From Polynucleobacter sp. es-MAR-4 (lineage in GTDB: Bacteria; Pseudomonadota; Gammaproteobacteria; Burkholderiales; Burkholderiaceae), in NCBI RefSeq assembly GCF_018882055.1, contig NZ_JACVPF010000001.1, forward strand, positions 806,001 to 870,000: a stretch of DNA of 64,000 nt, in the 5' to 3' direction. Made by a program: the position numbers and the translations under genes. This document shows, in pieces, positions 8,320 through 17,975 of this stretch (its first letter is position 1; each line of letters starts with the position of its first letter). The notes under the pieces are model-generated. The model had not been told where the DNA came from and did not search any database. It saw only the letters and a list, made by a program, of their open reading frames with translations.

Positions 8320-9762
8320 TTAGTGAGCAGTTGCAGATGTTTGTGGAATCGGTGCATTCACGAATGTTTTACCAATGACAGTTTTGTAAACGTTGTATGC
8401 CATCAGGAACATGCCGCTTAAATAGCAGAGGCCGCCCAACAAACGGATCACATAGAAGGGGAATGTTGCCTTTACAGATTCAACGAAGCTATAAGTCAAG
8501 GTTCCATCCGGCTCAAAAGCTCTCCACATTAAACCTTGCATTACTCCAGCAATCCACATTGCGGCGATATACAGAACAACACCAATCGTAGCGATCCAGA
8601 AATGCACCTCAATCAAACGTGTGCTGTACATCTCTTTTTGGCCGACTAAACGTGGAATGAGGTAGTACAAAGAACCGATCGTAATCATGGCAACCCAACC
8701 AAGAGCGCCTGAGTGAACGTGACCGATAGTCCAGTCCGTGTAATGTGACAAGCTGTTCACAGTTTTGATAGACATCATTGAACCTTCAAAGGTAGACATA
8801 CCGTAGAAAGACAATGCCACTACCAAGAATTTCAAGATTGGGTCGGTGCGCAATTTAAACCAAGCGCCAGACAAAGTCATGATGCCGTTGATCATGCCAC
8901 CCCATGATGGAGCCAACAAAATAATAGAGAACACGGTTCCAAGTGACTGAGTCCAGTCCGGCAAGGAAGTATGTTGCAAATGGTGAGGGCCCGCCCACAT
9001 GTATGTGAAGTTCAAAGCCCAGAAGTGGACGATGGACAAACGATATGAATAGATTGGACGCTCGGCTTGCTTAGGGATGAAGTAGTACATCATGCCCAAG
9101 AAGCTGGTAGTCAAGAAGAAGCCAACTGCATTATGGCCATACCACCACTGAACCATGGCATCTTGTACACCAGCATATGCAGAATAGGACTTCCATAAGC
9201 TTGCTGGCATTTCTAAGTTATTAAAAATATGCAAAATGGCAATGGTCAGGATGTATGCACCAAAGAACCAATTGGAAACATAAATATGTTTTGTTTTGCG
9301 CTTCATGATGGTGCCAAAGAACACCACAGCATAGGCAACCCAAACCAATGTAATCAGAATGTCAATTGGCCACTCAAGTTCTGCGTATTCCTTAGAAGTA
9401 GAAATACCCAATGGCAGTGTTACTGCCGCCAACACGATAACTAGTTGCCAGCCCCAAAAGGTAAAAGCTGCAAGCTTGTCACAAAAGAGTCTTGCTTGGC
9501 AGGTGCGCTGGACGATGTAATAGGACGTTGCAAATAACGCCGATCCACCGAATGCAAAAATCACCGCATTGGTATGCAATGGACGCAAGCGGCCGTAGCT
9601 TAGCCATGGAATATTAAAAGTGATATCAGGCCAAATGAGCTGCGCAGCGAGGATAACCCCCACGAGCATGCCCACAATTCCCCAAAGTACCGTAACGATG
9701 GCAAATTGGCTGACAACCTTGTAATTGAAGGTATCTTGATTGTTCCCCACGGTAAGTCCCAT
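8320..9762 (-). CDS. ccoN: cbb3-type cytochrome c oxidase catalytic subunit I, CcoN
   Basis: A 480-residue haem-copper oxidase subunit with about 12 membrane helices. The start is set at MGLTVG because AGGAG lies five bases before it; an upstream in-frame ATG would add eight residues but lacks a ribosome site. Visible metal-ligand helices include [14 protein letters not shown] (low-spin haem), [10 protein letters not shown] (CuB His and the cross-linked Tyr expected for C-type oxidases), [13 protein letters not shown] (CuB histidines) and [13 protein letters not shown] (haem ligands). It reduces O2 to water with high affinity. It is the first gene of an FNR-controlled operon. Confidence 0.97.
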   Translation of the reverse strand: MGLTVGNNQDTFNYKVVSQFAIVTVLWGIVGMLVGVILAAQLIWPDITFNIPWLSYGRLRPLHTNAVIFAFGGSALFATSYYIVQRTCQARLFCDKLAAFTFWGWQLVIVLAAVTLPLGISTSKEYAELEWPIDILITLVWVAYAVVFFGTIMKRKTKHIYVSNWFFGAYILTIAILHIFNNLEMPASLWKSYSAYAGVQDAMVQWWYGHNAVGFFLTTSFLGMMYYFIPKQAERPIYSYRLSIVHFWALNFTYMWAGPHHLQHTSLPDWTQSLGTVFSIILLAPSWGGMINGIMTLSGAWFKLRTDPILKFLVVALSFYGMSTFEGSMMSIKTVNSLSHYTDWTIGHVHSGALGWVAMITIGSLYYLIPRLVGQKEMYSTRLIEVHFWIATIGVVLYIAAMWIAGVMQGLMWRAFEPDGTLTYSFVESVKATFPFYVIRLLGGLCYLSGMFLMAYNVYKTVIGKTFVNAPIPQTSATAH

Positions 9763-9816
9763 GGTTTCTCCTTTTTTTGTGACCAAACAGCGACATAATC
9801 CAAATAGACTGAAGCC

Positions 9817-9858
9817 ATTATCAAAGTAAGCCTAAGGGGGCGTTTTGATCTATATCAA
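9817..9858 (-). promoter_or_regulatory. FNR box and -10 element of the ccoN promoter
   Basis: TTGATCTATATCAA at 9845-9858 is a perfect FNR palindrome (TTGAT-N4-ATCAA). On the minus strand, 22 bases after it, GATAAT occupies 9817-9822. If this is the -10 hexamer, the box is centred at -41.5, the classic class II position for FNR activation, and transcription would start near 9810. The site is 83 bases from the ccoN start. Confidence 0.9.
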
Positions 9859-9932
9859 AAAGGATGCGTGCATTTACGCTTTTTACAACTCTATTTATTT
9901 AGGTGTATTGGCTAAATCGTTAAAAAATATAG

Positions 9933-10112
9933 CTATTTTTGTGAGCGTTCACTAACATTATTGGATCTAGGAGTGTCATCATCCATCAAAATTGCCTCAC
10001 CAGGACCCTCTAAATCGTCAAACTGCCCTGCCTTCACCGACCAATAGAAAATCCAGGCTAAAAGGCCAATTAATAGCAGTGAAATGGGGATTAAGAGAAA
10101 AAGGCTTTCCAT
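9933..10112 (-). CDS. ccoS: cbb3 oxidase assembly protein CcoS
   Basis: A 59-residue ORF read directly from the sequence. It has one N-terminal membrane helix (MESLFLLIPISLLLLIGLL), then FYWSVKAGQFDDLEGPGEAI and DDD. The GQFDDLEGPG.RIL-like block is the signature of CcoS/FixS, which is needed for cofactor delivery to CcoN in cbb3 assembly. It lies nine bases after ccoI, as usual, and upstream of the FNR-regulated ccoN promoter. Confidence 0.95.
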   Translation of the reverse strand: MESLFLLIPISLLLIGLLAWIFYWSVKAGQFDDLEGPGEAILMDDDTPRSNNVSERSQK

Positions 10113-10121
10113 ACCTCTAGT

Positions 10122-12560
10122 CTAGGCCTTTCTGAGGCGCCAGGCGTTTAATGTGACCGCTAGGGAGGATAAGGACATGCCGATGCCTGCGACCCAGGGG
10201 TTGACCCAACCCATCATGGCCGCCGGAATCGCTAGCAAGTTGTAAACCAAAGCCCAGATGAGGTTTTCTTTAATAATCCGCTGGGTTTTATCCGCCAACA
10301 ATAGAGATTGCGCTAAAGGAGCTAAGAAGCTCGCAGTCAAAATCGCATCTGCGCCTGCGGTAGCAAGGGGTGCGCCGGCACCAACGGCAATCGAGACATC
10401 TGCTTTTGCCAACAAGGGCGCATCGTTAATGCCATCGCCAATAGCCCAAACAAAGTGGCCCGCATTTTGCAACTGCTCAATGTAAAGATATTTATCTTCT
10501 GGCGAGCAGGCACCCTTGAATCTGTCGATACCTACACGATCTGCCCACCATGCTACGGTCGCAGGATCATCGCCGGAAACTAAATGCACGGTGATCTTGC
10601 GAGATTTTGCAGCCGCCAATAATTTTTCAAGACCAACCCTTGGAGTATCCAGAAATAGAAAACTGGCAATTACGCCTTTGTCATCCGCCAAATGGACTTG
10701 ACCATACTGCCCTTCTTGCGCAACCTGTTGAGCACCCGTCCAAGCAGCGCTTCCCAATCGATATTCGCCTGAGCTCAGGCCTTTGCCCAATTGATTAGCA
10801 ACCGCTTCGGATAAAACGGTTGGCAAGCAATTCTCTGCTTCAGCAGCACGCAATATAGAAAGTGCAAGGGGATGTTTTTGACCTGCCTCTATTGACGCAG
10901 CGAGGCTAAGCACATCTGCCCTAGAAAACTCTGGACGCGCAATCAGAACTTCTTTCAATTCTGGCTGACCCATAGTGAGCGTGCCAGTTTTATCTAGCAC
11001 TAAGTCAGTGGATTTGACTAATCCTTCGAGAACATGTCCTCGCACAATTAATAAACCCAGTTTTGTTACAGCACCTTGAGCTGCGGCCATTGCTGTTGGT
11101 ACTGCAAGAGATAAAGCGCACGGGCAACTAGCGACCAGCACAGACACCAGCACTGTCCACGCTCTACTAGGATCTACGTACCACCAAATCGCCGAAGACA
11201 GAAAAGCAGCGATCAATAAAAATCCGACAAAATATCCAGCCCACTTTTCTGCGAGACTCACCATCAAAGGCTTGGCCTGCAGTGCCTGGTCCAGCAAGGA
11301 AGCAATACCTGCGATACGAGTGGATTGCCCCACAGCATCAATTCTCATTAACATGGGATTCAAAATATTATGGGTGCCCGCATAAACGCGATCACCAATT
11401 CTCTTATCAATCGGCTTGGATTCACCTGTCAGTAGTGACTCATCTAGAGCGCTCTCATACTCGATCAAAATGCCATCAGCAGGAACAACATCCCCTGGTG
11501 GAATACGCAGAATCTCACCAGGGTTGCAATTGACTACAGGAACAATTTCTACCTGCTGAGATGCGGGATAGTTTGGCACCCTCTCACAAGTGGCTGGCAA
11601 TTGTTTTGCTAAAGCCTCTGCTCCACCCTGTGCATCTTGACGAGCCAATAACTCAACATAGCGAGCAGCCAAAATAAAGGCAACAAACATCGTGATGGAA
11701 TCAAAGTAACCTTGCCCCGAACCAGTCGCAAGATTCACAGTGCCGGCAGAGAATGCCAGAGCTAGAGCCAAGGCAATTGGAACGTCCATGCTCAACATAT
11801 GCGTCTGACGAAATGAAGCAACGCTGCGCCAGGCAGCCTGGAAAATAGGTCCAGCTGAATAAACCATCACCGGAACAGTGAGAGCCCAACTAGTCCAACC
11901 TAATAAAAGATCATATTCCGCAGTGATGTCACTGTCACCGACGTATGTTGGCCATGCATACATCATGACTTGCATCATGCCGAGCAAAGCAACGCCTAGT
12001 CTTGTGAGTAGTTGGCGACGTTCTTTTTTGGATTTTTCAATCGATAGCGAAGGCTCAAATGGCCAGGCCTCGTAGCCAATACGCTCAACTTCAAACAGTA
12101 GGCGAGCTAGACTAGTTTGCTCAGGTGAAAATTCTGCTTTTACTTTCTGACTTACGTAGTTGATCTGCACATCTTTCACACCAGGAATGCGTCGCAAATG
12201 TTGCTCGCATAACCACACACACGCAGCACAGCGAATCTTCTCAAGCCGTAAAGTCGTTTCTAGATTGCCCCCTGCACCACCAGGTCGAGTGTATCTCCCA
12301 AGCAAGGAGGGATCATCATAAGGGGCAAGACTCTCTGGAATTTCATTTGAGGCGAGATAAGCTGCAGGCTTATCACTTGACTGCACACGACGCGCGTAGA
12401 ACACCTCAAGACCTTCACCATGAATAGTTTGCGCAATTGCCATGCAACCAGCGCAACAGAATTTTCTATTGATACCAGCTAATTCAAGCTCGTATGAATC
12501 ACCTGGAAGGATAAAACTTCCGCAGTGATAACAGCTATTACTTGATAAGCTAGAGCTCAT
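10122..12560 (-). CDS. ccoI: Copper-exporting P1B-type ATPase CcoI (FixI)
   Basis: An 812-residue heavy-metal P-type ATPase. The N-terminus carries a CYHCG and CCAGC zinc-ribbon-like segment, then a heavy-metal-associated domain with CAACVWLCE (~90-150). Membrane helices follow, with TGES in the actuator domain, the intramembrane SCPCALSL metal motif, LDKTGTLT phosphorylation site and GDGINDAP hinge. CcoI-type ATPases deliver copper to CcoN. Position beside ccoS and ccoN supports the assembly role over general copper detoxification. It follows the MFS gene after ten bases. Confidence 0.95.
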   Translation of the reverse strand: MSSSLSSNSCYHCGSFILPGDSYELELAGINRKFCCAGCMAIAQTIHGEGLEVFYARRVQSSDKPAAYLASNEIPESLAPYDDPSLLGRYTRPGGAGGNLETTLRLEKIRCAACVWLCEQHLRRIPGVKDVQINYVSQKVKAEFSPEQTSLARLLFEVERIGYEAWPFEPSLSIEKSKKERRQLLTRLGVALLGMMQVMMYAWPTYVGDSDITAEYDLLLGWTSWALTVPVMVYSAGPIFQAAWRSVASFRQTHMLSMDVPIALALALAFSAGTVNLATGSGQGYFDSITMFVAFILAARYVELLARQDAQGGAEALAKQLPATCERVPNYPASQQVEIVPVVNCNPGEILRIPPGDVVPADGILIEYESALDESLLTGESKPIDKRIGDRVYAGTHNILNPMLMRIDAVGQSTRIAGIASLLDQALQAKPLMVSLAEKWAGYFVGFLLIAAFLSSAIWWYVDPSRAWTVLVSVLVASCPCALSLAVPTAMAAAQGAVTKLGLLIVRGHVLEGLVKSTDLVLDKTGTLTMGQPELKEVLIARPEFSRADVLSLAASIEAGQKHPLALSILRAAEAENCLPTVLSEAVANQLGKGLSSGEYRLGSAAWTGAQQVAQEGQYGQVHLADDKGVIASFLFLDTPRVGLEKLLAAAKSRKITVHLVSGDDPATVAWWADRVGIDRFKGACSPEDKYLYIEQLQNAGHFVWAIGDGINDAPLLAKADVSIAVGAGAPLATAGADAILTASFLAPLAQSLLLADKTQRIIKENLIWALVYNLLAIPAAMMGWVNPWVAGIGMSLSSLAVTLNAWRLRKA

Positions 12561-12570
12561 GAACGCACCA

Positions 12571-13812
12571 CTAATTTCGGCTTACAGACTTGTTTACCCA
12601 GCCGTTACGACGTTCATAAAAAACAAACAGAACACCCCAGATAACTACTGCTGCATAGGCCCAGACCCAAGAAATTTGTGAGGCACGTGAACCAGTTAAA
12701 TCGAGAACGAAACCAAAAATAGCTGGACCTAACAAGCCGCCTCCAAAACCCATCAAGGAGTGGAGACCCATTGCAGCGCCTTTAATATTTTCTTGAGCAC
12801 TCACAACTAGACCTGCCGTTAAGGTAGCAGAATCGGCCATGATAAAAATGGTATGCCCAACTGCCAAAGCAATAATCAACCACCAGGACTGCCCGGTTGA
12901 CAAAGCAAGTGCCACTCCAAATGCTGCGCTAGTTAGCATGACAAAGAAAATCCATTTTTGACGACCAATTCTTAAGGCAATCTCGTTTCCGATAATAGAT
13001 GCGGGAACGCCAAAGAAGTTAATCACTCCTGCAATCGTAGTTGCAGTTAAGAAAAATGGCTCCCCCGTCACGATGGCACAGAAGCCAAAAAAAGCGACTA
13101 TCCAGCTGCGGGAAGCAAATAATTCTATCGAGTGCACGGTATAACCAAAAATAAAACCTGATGCTGTTTTATCTTGTAGGACTAAGCGCCATTTATCAAC
13201 TGGAAAAATGTCACGCAATCGAATCCGAATAGGGCCATGCCACTTTTCATGGGCGAGTGCAGGGATAAATATCAGCACAATCAACAATGCGGTGAATGGG
13301 CCTAAGGCGATGATTCCAAACACATAGCGCCAGCCCAAACCATCCAAGATCCAGCCCGAGCAAAGATATGAAAAACCAGTACCAATGCCAAAGAAAGCTG
13401 TATAGAAAGCAATGTGACGGCTCAACTCACCAGTCTTAATTCGATCCGACAGAATTTTTAAGCCTGGCATATAAGTGCCCGCCAGACCAGCCCCATTGAG
13501 CGCCATAAAAATTAAGGCGGTCCAAAAGTTGTTGGCCAATAAACCCATGCCGAGTAATCCGCAAGTCGCCGAAAGGCCACCCATGAGATAGACTTTTTTT
13601 GCATCAACGCGATCTGTCAGGGCTGTTGCCAATGGAACCGCCAGCATGTAGCCAAAGAAGAAAGCACTAGCAATTAAACCGGACTGCAAATTACTGAGGC
13701 GCCACTCATCTTGCAAAGTAGTTAGCACTACAGCGTAGCAAGCAAACCCTAGCAGCGCACAGGTTTGCGCCATGAGCATGAATGGGGTGTAACCGGTAGG
13801 TTTAAAGCGCAT
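12571..13812 (-). CDS. MFS transporter
   Basis: A 413-residue major facilitator protein with about 12 membrane helices. Visible family marks are the loop 2-3 motif (LATALTDRVDAKKVYLMG) and a GAGLAGTYMPGLKILSD helix 4 region. The substrate is not recognisable. It lies between a 2OG-Fe dioxygenase gene (six bases upstream) and ccoI (ten bases downstream) on the same strand, so it is likely co-transcribed with both. That context could suggest metal or amino-acid derivative transport, but this is speculation. Confidence 0.85.
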   Translation of the reverse strand: MRFKPTGYTPFMLMAQTCALLGFACYAVVLTTLQDEWRLSNLQSGLIASAFFFGYMLAVPLATALTDRVDAKKVYLMGGLSATCGLLGMGLLANNFWTALIFMALNGAGLAGTYMPGLKILSDRIKTGELSRHIAFYTAFFGIGTGFSYLCSGWILDGLGWRYVFGIIALGPFTALLIVLIFIPALAHEKWHGPIRIRLRDIFPVDKWRLVLQDKTASGFIFGYTVHSIELFASRSWIVAFFGFCAIVTGEPFFLTATTIAGVINFFGVPASIIGNEIALRIGRQKWIFFVMLTSAAFGVALALSTGQSWWLIIALAVGHTIFIMADSATLTAGLVVSAQENIKGAAMGLHSLMGFGGGLLGPAIFGFVLDLTGSRASQISWVWAYAAVVIWGVLFVFYERRNGWVNKSVSRN

Positions 13813-13818
13813 AAGACC

Positions 13819-14574
13819 TTACTGCTGACTACGATTCGGTGAATCTTGAAACCCATTCGAACGGAAAGTCAGCACCAGAGTATCTCTATAACCGTGAGGC
13901 CCTAATGGCTGTATAGGAGTGGATTCATGAATCATGCGCTCATCATTCATGAGCAATAAAGACCAGGGCTCAGACAGCGTAAATCTTAAGCCAGTAGAAC
14001 CAGCAGCATCAAAGATGCGAGTCTCACCGCCCTTGATATCAACGCGATTGAGCAAAAAGACAGCTACAAAATCGACGCCGTCGCGATGTGCACCCTCAGG
14101 TGTTGGGCGCCCAATTCCATCAGTCGTATCAATTCGAAACTGATGCGCTTCAATAAACCAGGTGTTGACCTGCTTAACACCATTAAGAACATGAGCCAAC
14201 CCCAGTAAAAGGGATTGCCAGGCCGGGTTATTTGTCAGCTGCGCCTGTGAAGGCTCAAACCAACGTTCAATACCACCATGCAATGCGTTGTAATCGACAG
14301 ACTGCCAATGAGCACGATGCGGCACCATCAGCAAGGATTCGCCTTTGACTTCAAAGCTGGAATGACGACGGAAGCGATATCGCCCACCATCCTTCAAATA
14401 GGGATCACGCGGCAAGCCCTCCCAAAATTGACTGAGATTGAGTAGCTGCTCAAGGTCAACATGGGAAATTTGCGCCACGTCCCGAGCAGAGACTACTGCA
14501 AAACCGTCATCCTTCAAGGATTGGGTCAACTCCTTCACGGGTGTCAGCGGGGGCGAAAGGCTGGAAATGGTCAT
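13819..14574 (-). CDS. 2OG-Fe(II) dioxygenase family protein (PF10014-like)
   Basis: A 251-residue soluble protein resembling the 2OG-Fe_Oxy_2 family, which includes free amino-acid hydroxylases such as the isoleucine 4-hydroxylase group and BsmA. The iron-binding facial triad is visible: HRDGVDF gives the HxD pair (~162-164) and MIHEST the distal His, with GGETRIFD between. A late RDTLVLTFR offers an arginine suited to 2-oxoglutarate binding. The substrate is unknown. It heads the group with the MFS transporter, and the pair could make and move a hydroxylated amino acid (inference). Confidence 0.8.
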   Translation of the reverse strand: MTISSLSPPLTPVKELTQSLKDDGFAVVSARDVAQISHVDLEQLLNLSQFWEGLPRDPYLKDGGRYRFRRHSSFEVKGESLLMVPHRAHWQSVDYNALHGGIERWFEPSQAQLTNNPAWQSLLLGLAHVLNGVKQVNTWFIEAHQFRIDTTDGIGRPTPEGAHRDGVDFVAVFLLNRVDIKGGETRIFDAAGSTGLRFTLSEPWSLLLMNDERMIHESTPIQPLGPHGYRDTLVLTFRSNGFQDSPNRSQQ

Positions 14575-14606
14575 GGGCTTATTTTAGGCTCTTACGAGCA
14601 AAAAAT

Positions 14607-15908
14607 TTAGGAATGTAAATTTAAGCGGCCGCGAACTTCACCCACATGGCCCTTAAGGTCATATAACTCCTTCGCATCTAGCATGGAGACTTTGATATTA
14701 CCCACCCTTCGCTCAATATCCTCCAACTCCTTAAAGTTCTTTTCCTTTAAAGCTGGGTTAGAAGCATTTCTCTCAATTACCTTCAACTCTTCATAGACCT
14801 GCGATAGTTTGAGTCGCAGCAATAAATTCTTTGCAGCGGGGATATAGGTAAACAAAGGAATCAAAATGACTAATAGCGGAATCACAATTTTTGCGAAACG
14901 CCCAATCCAGACCGCAGTCCAGAAAGGCAGGTGGCGATGCAAGAAAGATGGCCCATCTTTTAAGTAGATTTCTGCATCAACATGCAATGGGAAATCAAGG
15001 CCCGTACCGGATGGAAACTCTCCTGGCTTTTGGAGGTAGGTATAGGTTTTAAGAACATCGTAGGTATCACCAAGCAATAGGGTCACTAAAGCAGGGCTGA
15101 TATTTTGTTTGCCCACCAAAGTAGCTGTTGCTGCCAAAACCTGAATATCCTGGCGAGGCAAGTCATAAGCAATACTTACCACCCCACGCGGCACCGTCAC
15201 CTTCGAGAGAAAAGGAAACAAATGAACGTAGGCCTCGGCCTGCTCGAAACTCATTAAGCGAATACCTGGGGTTTCATAAAAGTTTTTAAGTAAAGGGGCT
15301 TCAGCAGCACTCACTAAAAAGATAGCATCCAACTCACCTTTTTTGAACTTATCAAGCGCTTCTAGTGGCTTGAGTTTTTCTGCGCGCACATCCGTCAAAC
15401 TTAATCCACTTGCCTCAAGCAATTGAGATGCCAGGGCCAGGGTTCCACTCCCCTCATTTCCAATTGAAACGCGCTTACCTTTTAATTGACTTAGTAATCC
15501 TAGTTTTCCAGATTCATTTGAGAAGCTAGACTCTCGATACCAAACCCACACTGGCTCATAAAAAACTCCAGCTATTGAAACAAAATCGCGGTGCTTAGAT
15601 AAGTCAGCCACACCACCTTGCACCATCGCAAAATCAACCCCTGAATTTGGATCATGCAACAAAGCTAAGTTATCGCTTGTGCCACCAGTAGTTCGAAGTC
15701 GCAAAGAAATCCCCTCCTCAGCAAGCTCCGCTTGAAGTTTTTCACCAAACTGCTGATACAGGCCAGTAGGAAAACCGGTTGCCAATTCAATCGAGCGGGG
15801 TGGAGGCGGCACCAATACCCAAAGCGTGGCAAACAATATGCCAACAAGAATTAAAAAGGCAATCCCAACTGCTATTGGGTTGTAGATATTTTTACGTATG
15901 AAGTCCAT
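14607..15908 (-). CDS. TAXI family TRAP-type solute-binding protein with membrane anchors
   Basis: A 433-residue protein. A membrane helix at ~13-33 is followed by a periplasmic TAXI-type binding domain (IELATGFPTGLYQQFGEKL, then SIGNEGSGTLALASQLLEA), then a second membrane helix at ~322-342 and a C-terminal cytoplasmic coiled-coil-like tail of about 90 residues rich in E, K and L. TAXI proteins usually work with a fused TRAP permease, yet no permease gene is adjacent. Two anchors plus a helical tail suggest a sensor or scaffold, not a free binding protein. The ligand is unknown. Confidence 0.8.
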   Translation of the reverse strand: MDFIRKNIYNPIAVGIAFLILVGILFATLWVLVPPPPRSIELATGFPTGLYQQFGEKLQAELAEEGISLRLRTTGGTSDNLALLHDPNSGVDFAMVQGGVADLSKHRDFVSIAGVFYEPVWVWYRESSFSNESGKLGLLSQLKGKRVSIGNEGSGTLALASQLLEASGLSLTDVRAEKLKPLEALDKFKKGELDAIFLVSAAEAPLLKNFYETPGIRLMSFEQAEAYVHLFPFLSKVTVPRGVVSIAYDLPRQDIQVLAATATLVGKQNISPALVTLLLGDTYDVLKTYTYLQKPGEFPSGTGLDFPLHVDAEIYLKDGPSFLHRHLPFWTAVWIGRFAKIVIPLLVILIPLFTYIPAAKNLLLRLKLSQVYEELKVIERNASNPALKEKNFKELEDIERRVGNIKVSMLDAKELYDLKGHVGEVRGRLNLHS

Positions 15909-16022
15909 AAGAGTTCTTTTGTTTTTGCCATTATGCCCCGAGCCTTGGGATCAAGAGCAGAATGAATTCATACAAATTGTTTCAGGATAAGATGGGGTTT
16001 TCAGAAAACCATTAGGATTGCG

Positions 16023-16784
16023 ATGGACCAAAACCTCAACAAAGTAGCCCTAGTTACAGGGGCTGGAACAGGTATCGGCAAGGCTGCGGCAAAAGCGCTT
16101 TTGCAGGGAGGATTTCATGTCGTCCTGACCGGCAGAAACCTAGAGAAACTGAATCAAGCTATTCGGGCCATCGGTGGAGATAGTCAAAACTGTCTAGCGA
16201 TTGCTTGTGATGTAGGTAAGCCAGAGCAAGTAAAGAACTTATTCTCACAAATCCAAAATCACTTTGGACGAATTGATGTGCTCTTTAATAATGCCGGCAT
16301 GGGTGCACCAGCAATCCCTATGGAGGAGCTCAGTTACGAACAGTGGACGAATGTAGTTAATGCCAATCTCTGCGGGGCATTCCTATGCTCTCAGGAGGCC
16401 ATTCGCATGATGAAGGCGCAATCGCCACAAGGCGGCAGAATCATCAATAACGGCTCCATCTCGGCACACGCACCTCGTCCGATGTCTGCTCCATACACCG
16501 CCACCAAGCATGCCATCACTGGCTTAACCAAATCTATTGCGCTAGATGGTCGTCCATTTCACATTACCTGCGGTCAAATCGATATTGGTAATGCAGGCAC
16601 TGAAATGACCATCCCCATGGCTGCTGGAATTTTGCAACCAGATGGTTCAAAAAAGGTTGAGCCGCTAATGGACGTAGATCATGTCGGGCAAGCTGTGCTG
16701 CACATGGCCCAATTGCCCCTAGAGAGCAATATTCTCTCAATGACCATCATGGCAAGCAATATGCCATTTGTTGGTCGGGGCTAA
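16023..16784 (+). CDS. SDR family oxidoreductase
   Basis: A 253-residue classical short-chain dehydrogenase. The N-terminal [12 protein letters not shown] glycine motif binds NAD(P), NNAG lies at ~90, and the catalytic Ser and YTATK Tyr/Lys pair are present ([20 protein letters not shown]). The substrate cannot be told. It is a single gene on the plus strand between two minus-strand blocks; its stop abuts the ccmI stop. Confidence 0.9.
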   Translation: MDQNLNKVALVTGAGTGIGKAAAKALLQGGFHVVLTGRNLEKLNQAIRAIGGDSQNCLAIACDVGKPEQVKNLFSQIQNHFGRIDVLFNNAGMGAPAIPMEELSYEQWTNVVNANLCGAFLCSQEAIRMMKAQSPQGGRIINNGSISAHAPRPMSAPYTATKHAITGLTKSIALDGRPFHITCGQIDIGNAGTEMTIPMAAGILQPDGSKKVEPLMDVDHVGQAVLHMAQLPLESNILSMTIMASNMPFVGRG

Positions 16785-17975
16785 TTAAGGCCTAACTTGA
16801 TCAATCAATAAACGGGCATTGGTAGTACCCACCTTGATTGTTTGTGGTGCAGATATCAAGTCTCCAGACTCTGGCATCGCCATCCCTGTTTTTGAGATGC
16901 GCACTTCAACTGATACTTCAGGCAATTGAGAAATCAATGTATTTGCACTCATTGCCAAAGCATCATTCAGGACAAAACTGATTGGGAAACTAGTCACTGC
17001 AGTTTTGAGAACCGCTACCGGCATGCGCTCACCTGGCTTTCGCGCAATTACCATCAAGACATGTCCCGCCTTGATCTTGGATTGAAGATCCGATGCAATA
17101 CCCACCTGCCCACTCACACCTTGTTTGCTGATCACGGGGGCGCTAGCTGGGGGAAGCCCTCCCTTGTTGCGCGCTTCGGCAATAGATGCCGCAATTGCAC
17201 GCGCCTCATCGGTTTCAGGAGGTATTTGCTTGGCTAGCTTTTCCCAGGACTGCACTGCAGCTTTGTAGTTTTGTGCATTAAAAGCTGCAGTTCCCGAGAG
17301 CCATAAAGCCAATAAATTATTGGGATCAAGCGTCAAGGCTTTATTAATCAGTTGCTGCGGCTTGCCCGCGAAATTACCATCCGCATTTGCTGCCAATACA
17401 TCAGCATAGTCAGCCAATAATTGCGGATCAGCATCCACAAAAGATCCTGCGCGAGCATAAGCATTTGCAGCTTCAGCATTTCGACCTAAGATTCGATAGG
17501 AGCGCGCCAACATAGCCCAACCCTTCAAATTATCAGGTTCCTTTTCCATCTGGGCGGCAAACTCTGCAACCATCTTCTCAACAGACTCTTGAGTCATTGG
17601 CTTTTCAGCATTCTTTTCGGCTATGCGGGAGGCGTCACCGAGATAGAAATAAAAGCCTGCTGATAGCAATGCCACAAAAAGACAAATCCCAATAATGGTT
17701 TTCTTGGGAGAGCCTAATACCGCCAGATCATCTGCTTCATTAGTATCCTGAAAAAGTCGCTGACGCATTTCTGCGTGAGCCTGTTCATAGCTACTAGCAT
17801 CAACAGTGCCCCCCAGGCGATCTGCCTCAAGCTTATCCAACTCTTCTCGATAAATCGCCGCGTTCATCTGACGTCGGGATGTTGCAGATTCTTTTGCTGG
17901 GAAAAATAAGGGGCGCAGTAGTAGCACCAAGACCAAGATCAACAAAAGGAGAGCGGGTATTAAAAAACTAGTCAT
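16785..17975 (-). CDS. ccmI: Cytochrome c maturation protein CcmI (CycH-like)
   Basis: A 396-residue membrane protein. Two membrane helices (N-terminal ~5-22 and ~100-118) flank a loop with YREELDKLEADRLGG, typical of CcmI. A TPR region follows (~135-260: NLKGWAMLARSYRILGRNAEAANAYARA-type repeats), then a C-terminal domain with Ig-like sequence. CcmI presents apocytochrome c to the CcmF-CcmH haem lyase. The start is placed at MTSFL, overlapping the ccmH stop; an open frame 16 codons longer lacks a ribosome site. It is the last gene of the ccm operon. Confidence 0.92.
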   Translation of the reverse strand: MTSFLIPALLLLILVLVLLLRPLFFPAKESATSRRQMNAAIYREELDKLEADRLGGTVDASSYEQAHAEMRQRLFQDTNEADDLAVLGSPKKTIIGICLFVALLSAGFYFYLGDASRIAEKNAEKPMTQESVEKMVAEFAAQMEKEPDNLKGWAMLARSYRILGRNAEAANAYARAGSFVDADPQLLADYADVLAANADGNFAGKPQQLINKALTLDPNNLLALWLSGTAAFNAQNYKAAVQSWEKLAKQIPPETDEARAIAASIAEARNKGGLPPASAPVISKQGVSGQVGIASDLQSKIKAGHVLMVIARKPGERMPVAVLKTAVTSFPISFVLNDALAMSANTLISQLPEVSVEVRISKTGMAMPESGDLISAPQTIKVGTTNARLLIDQVRP

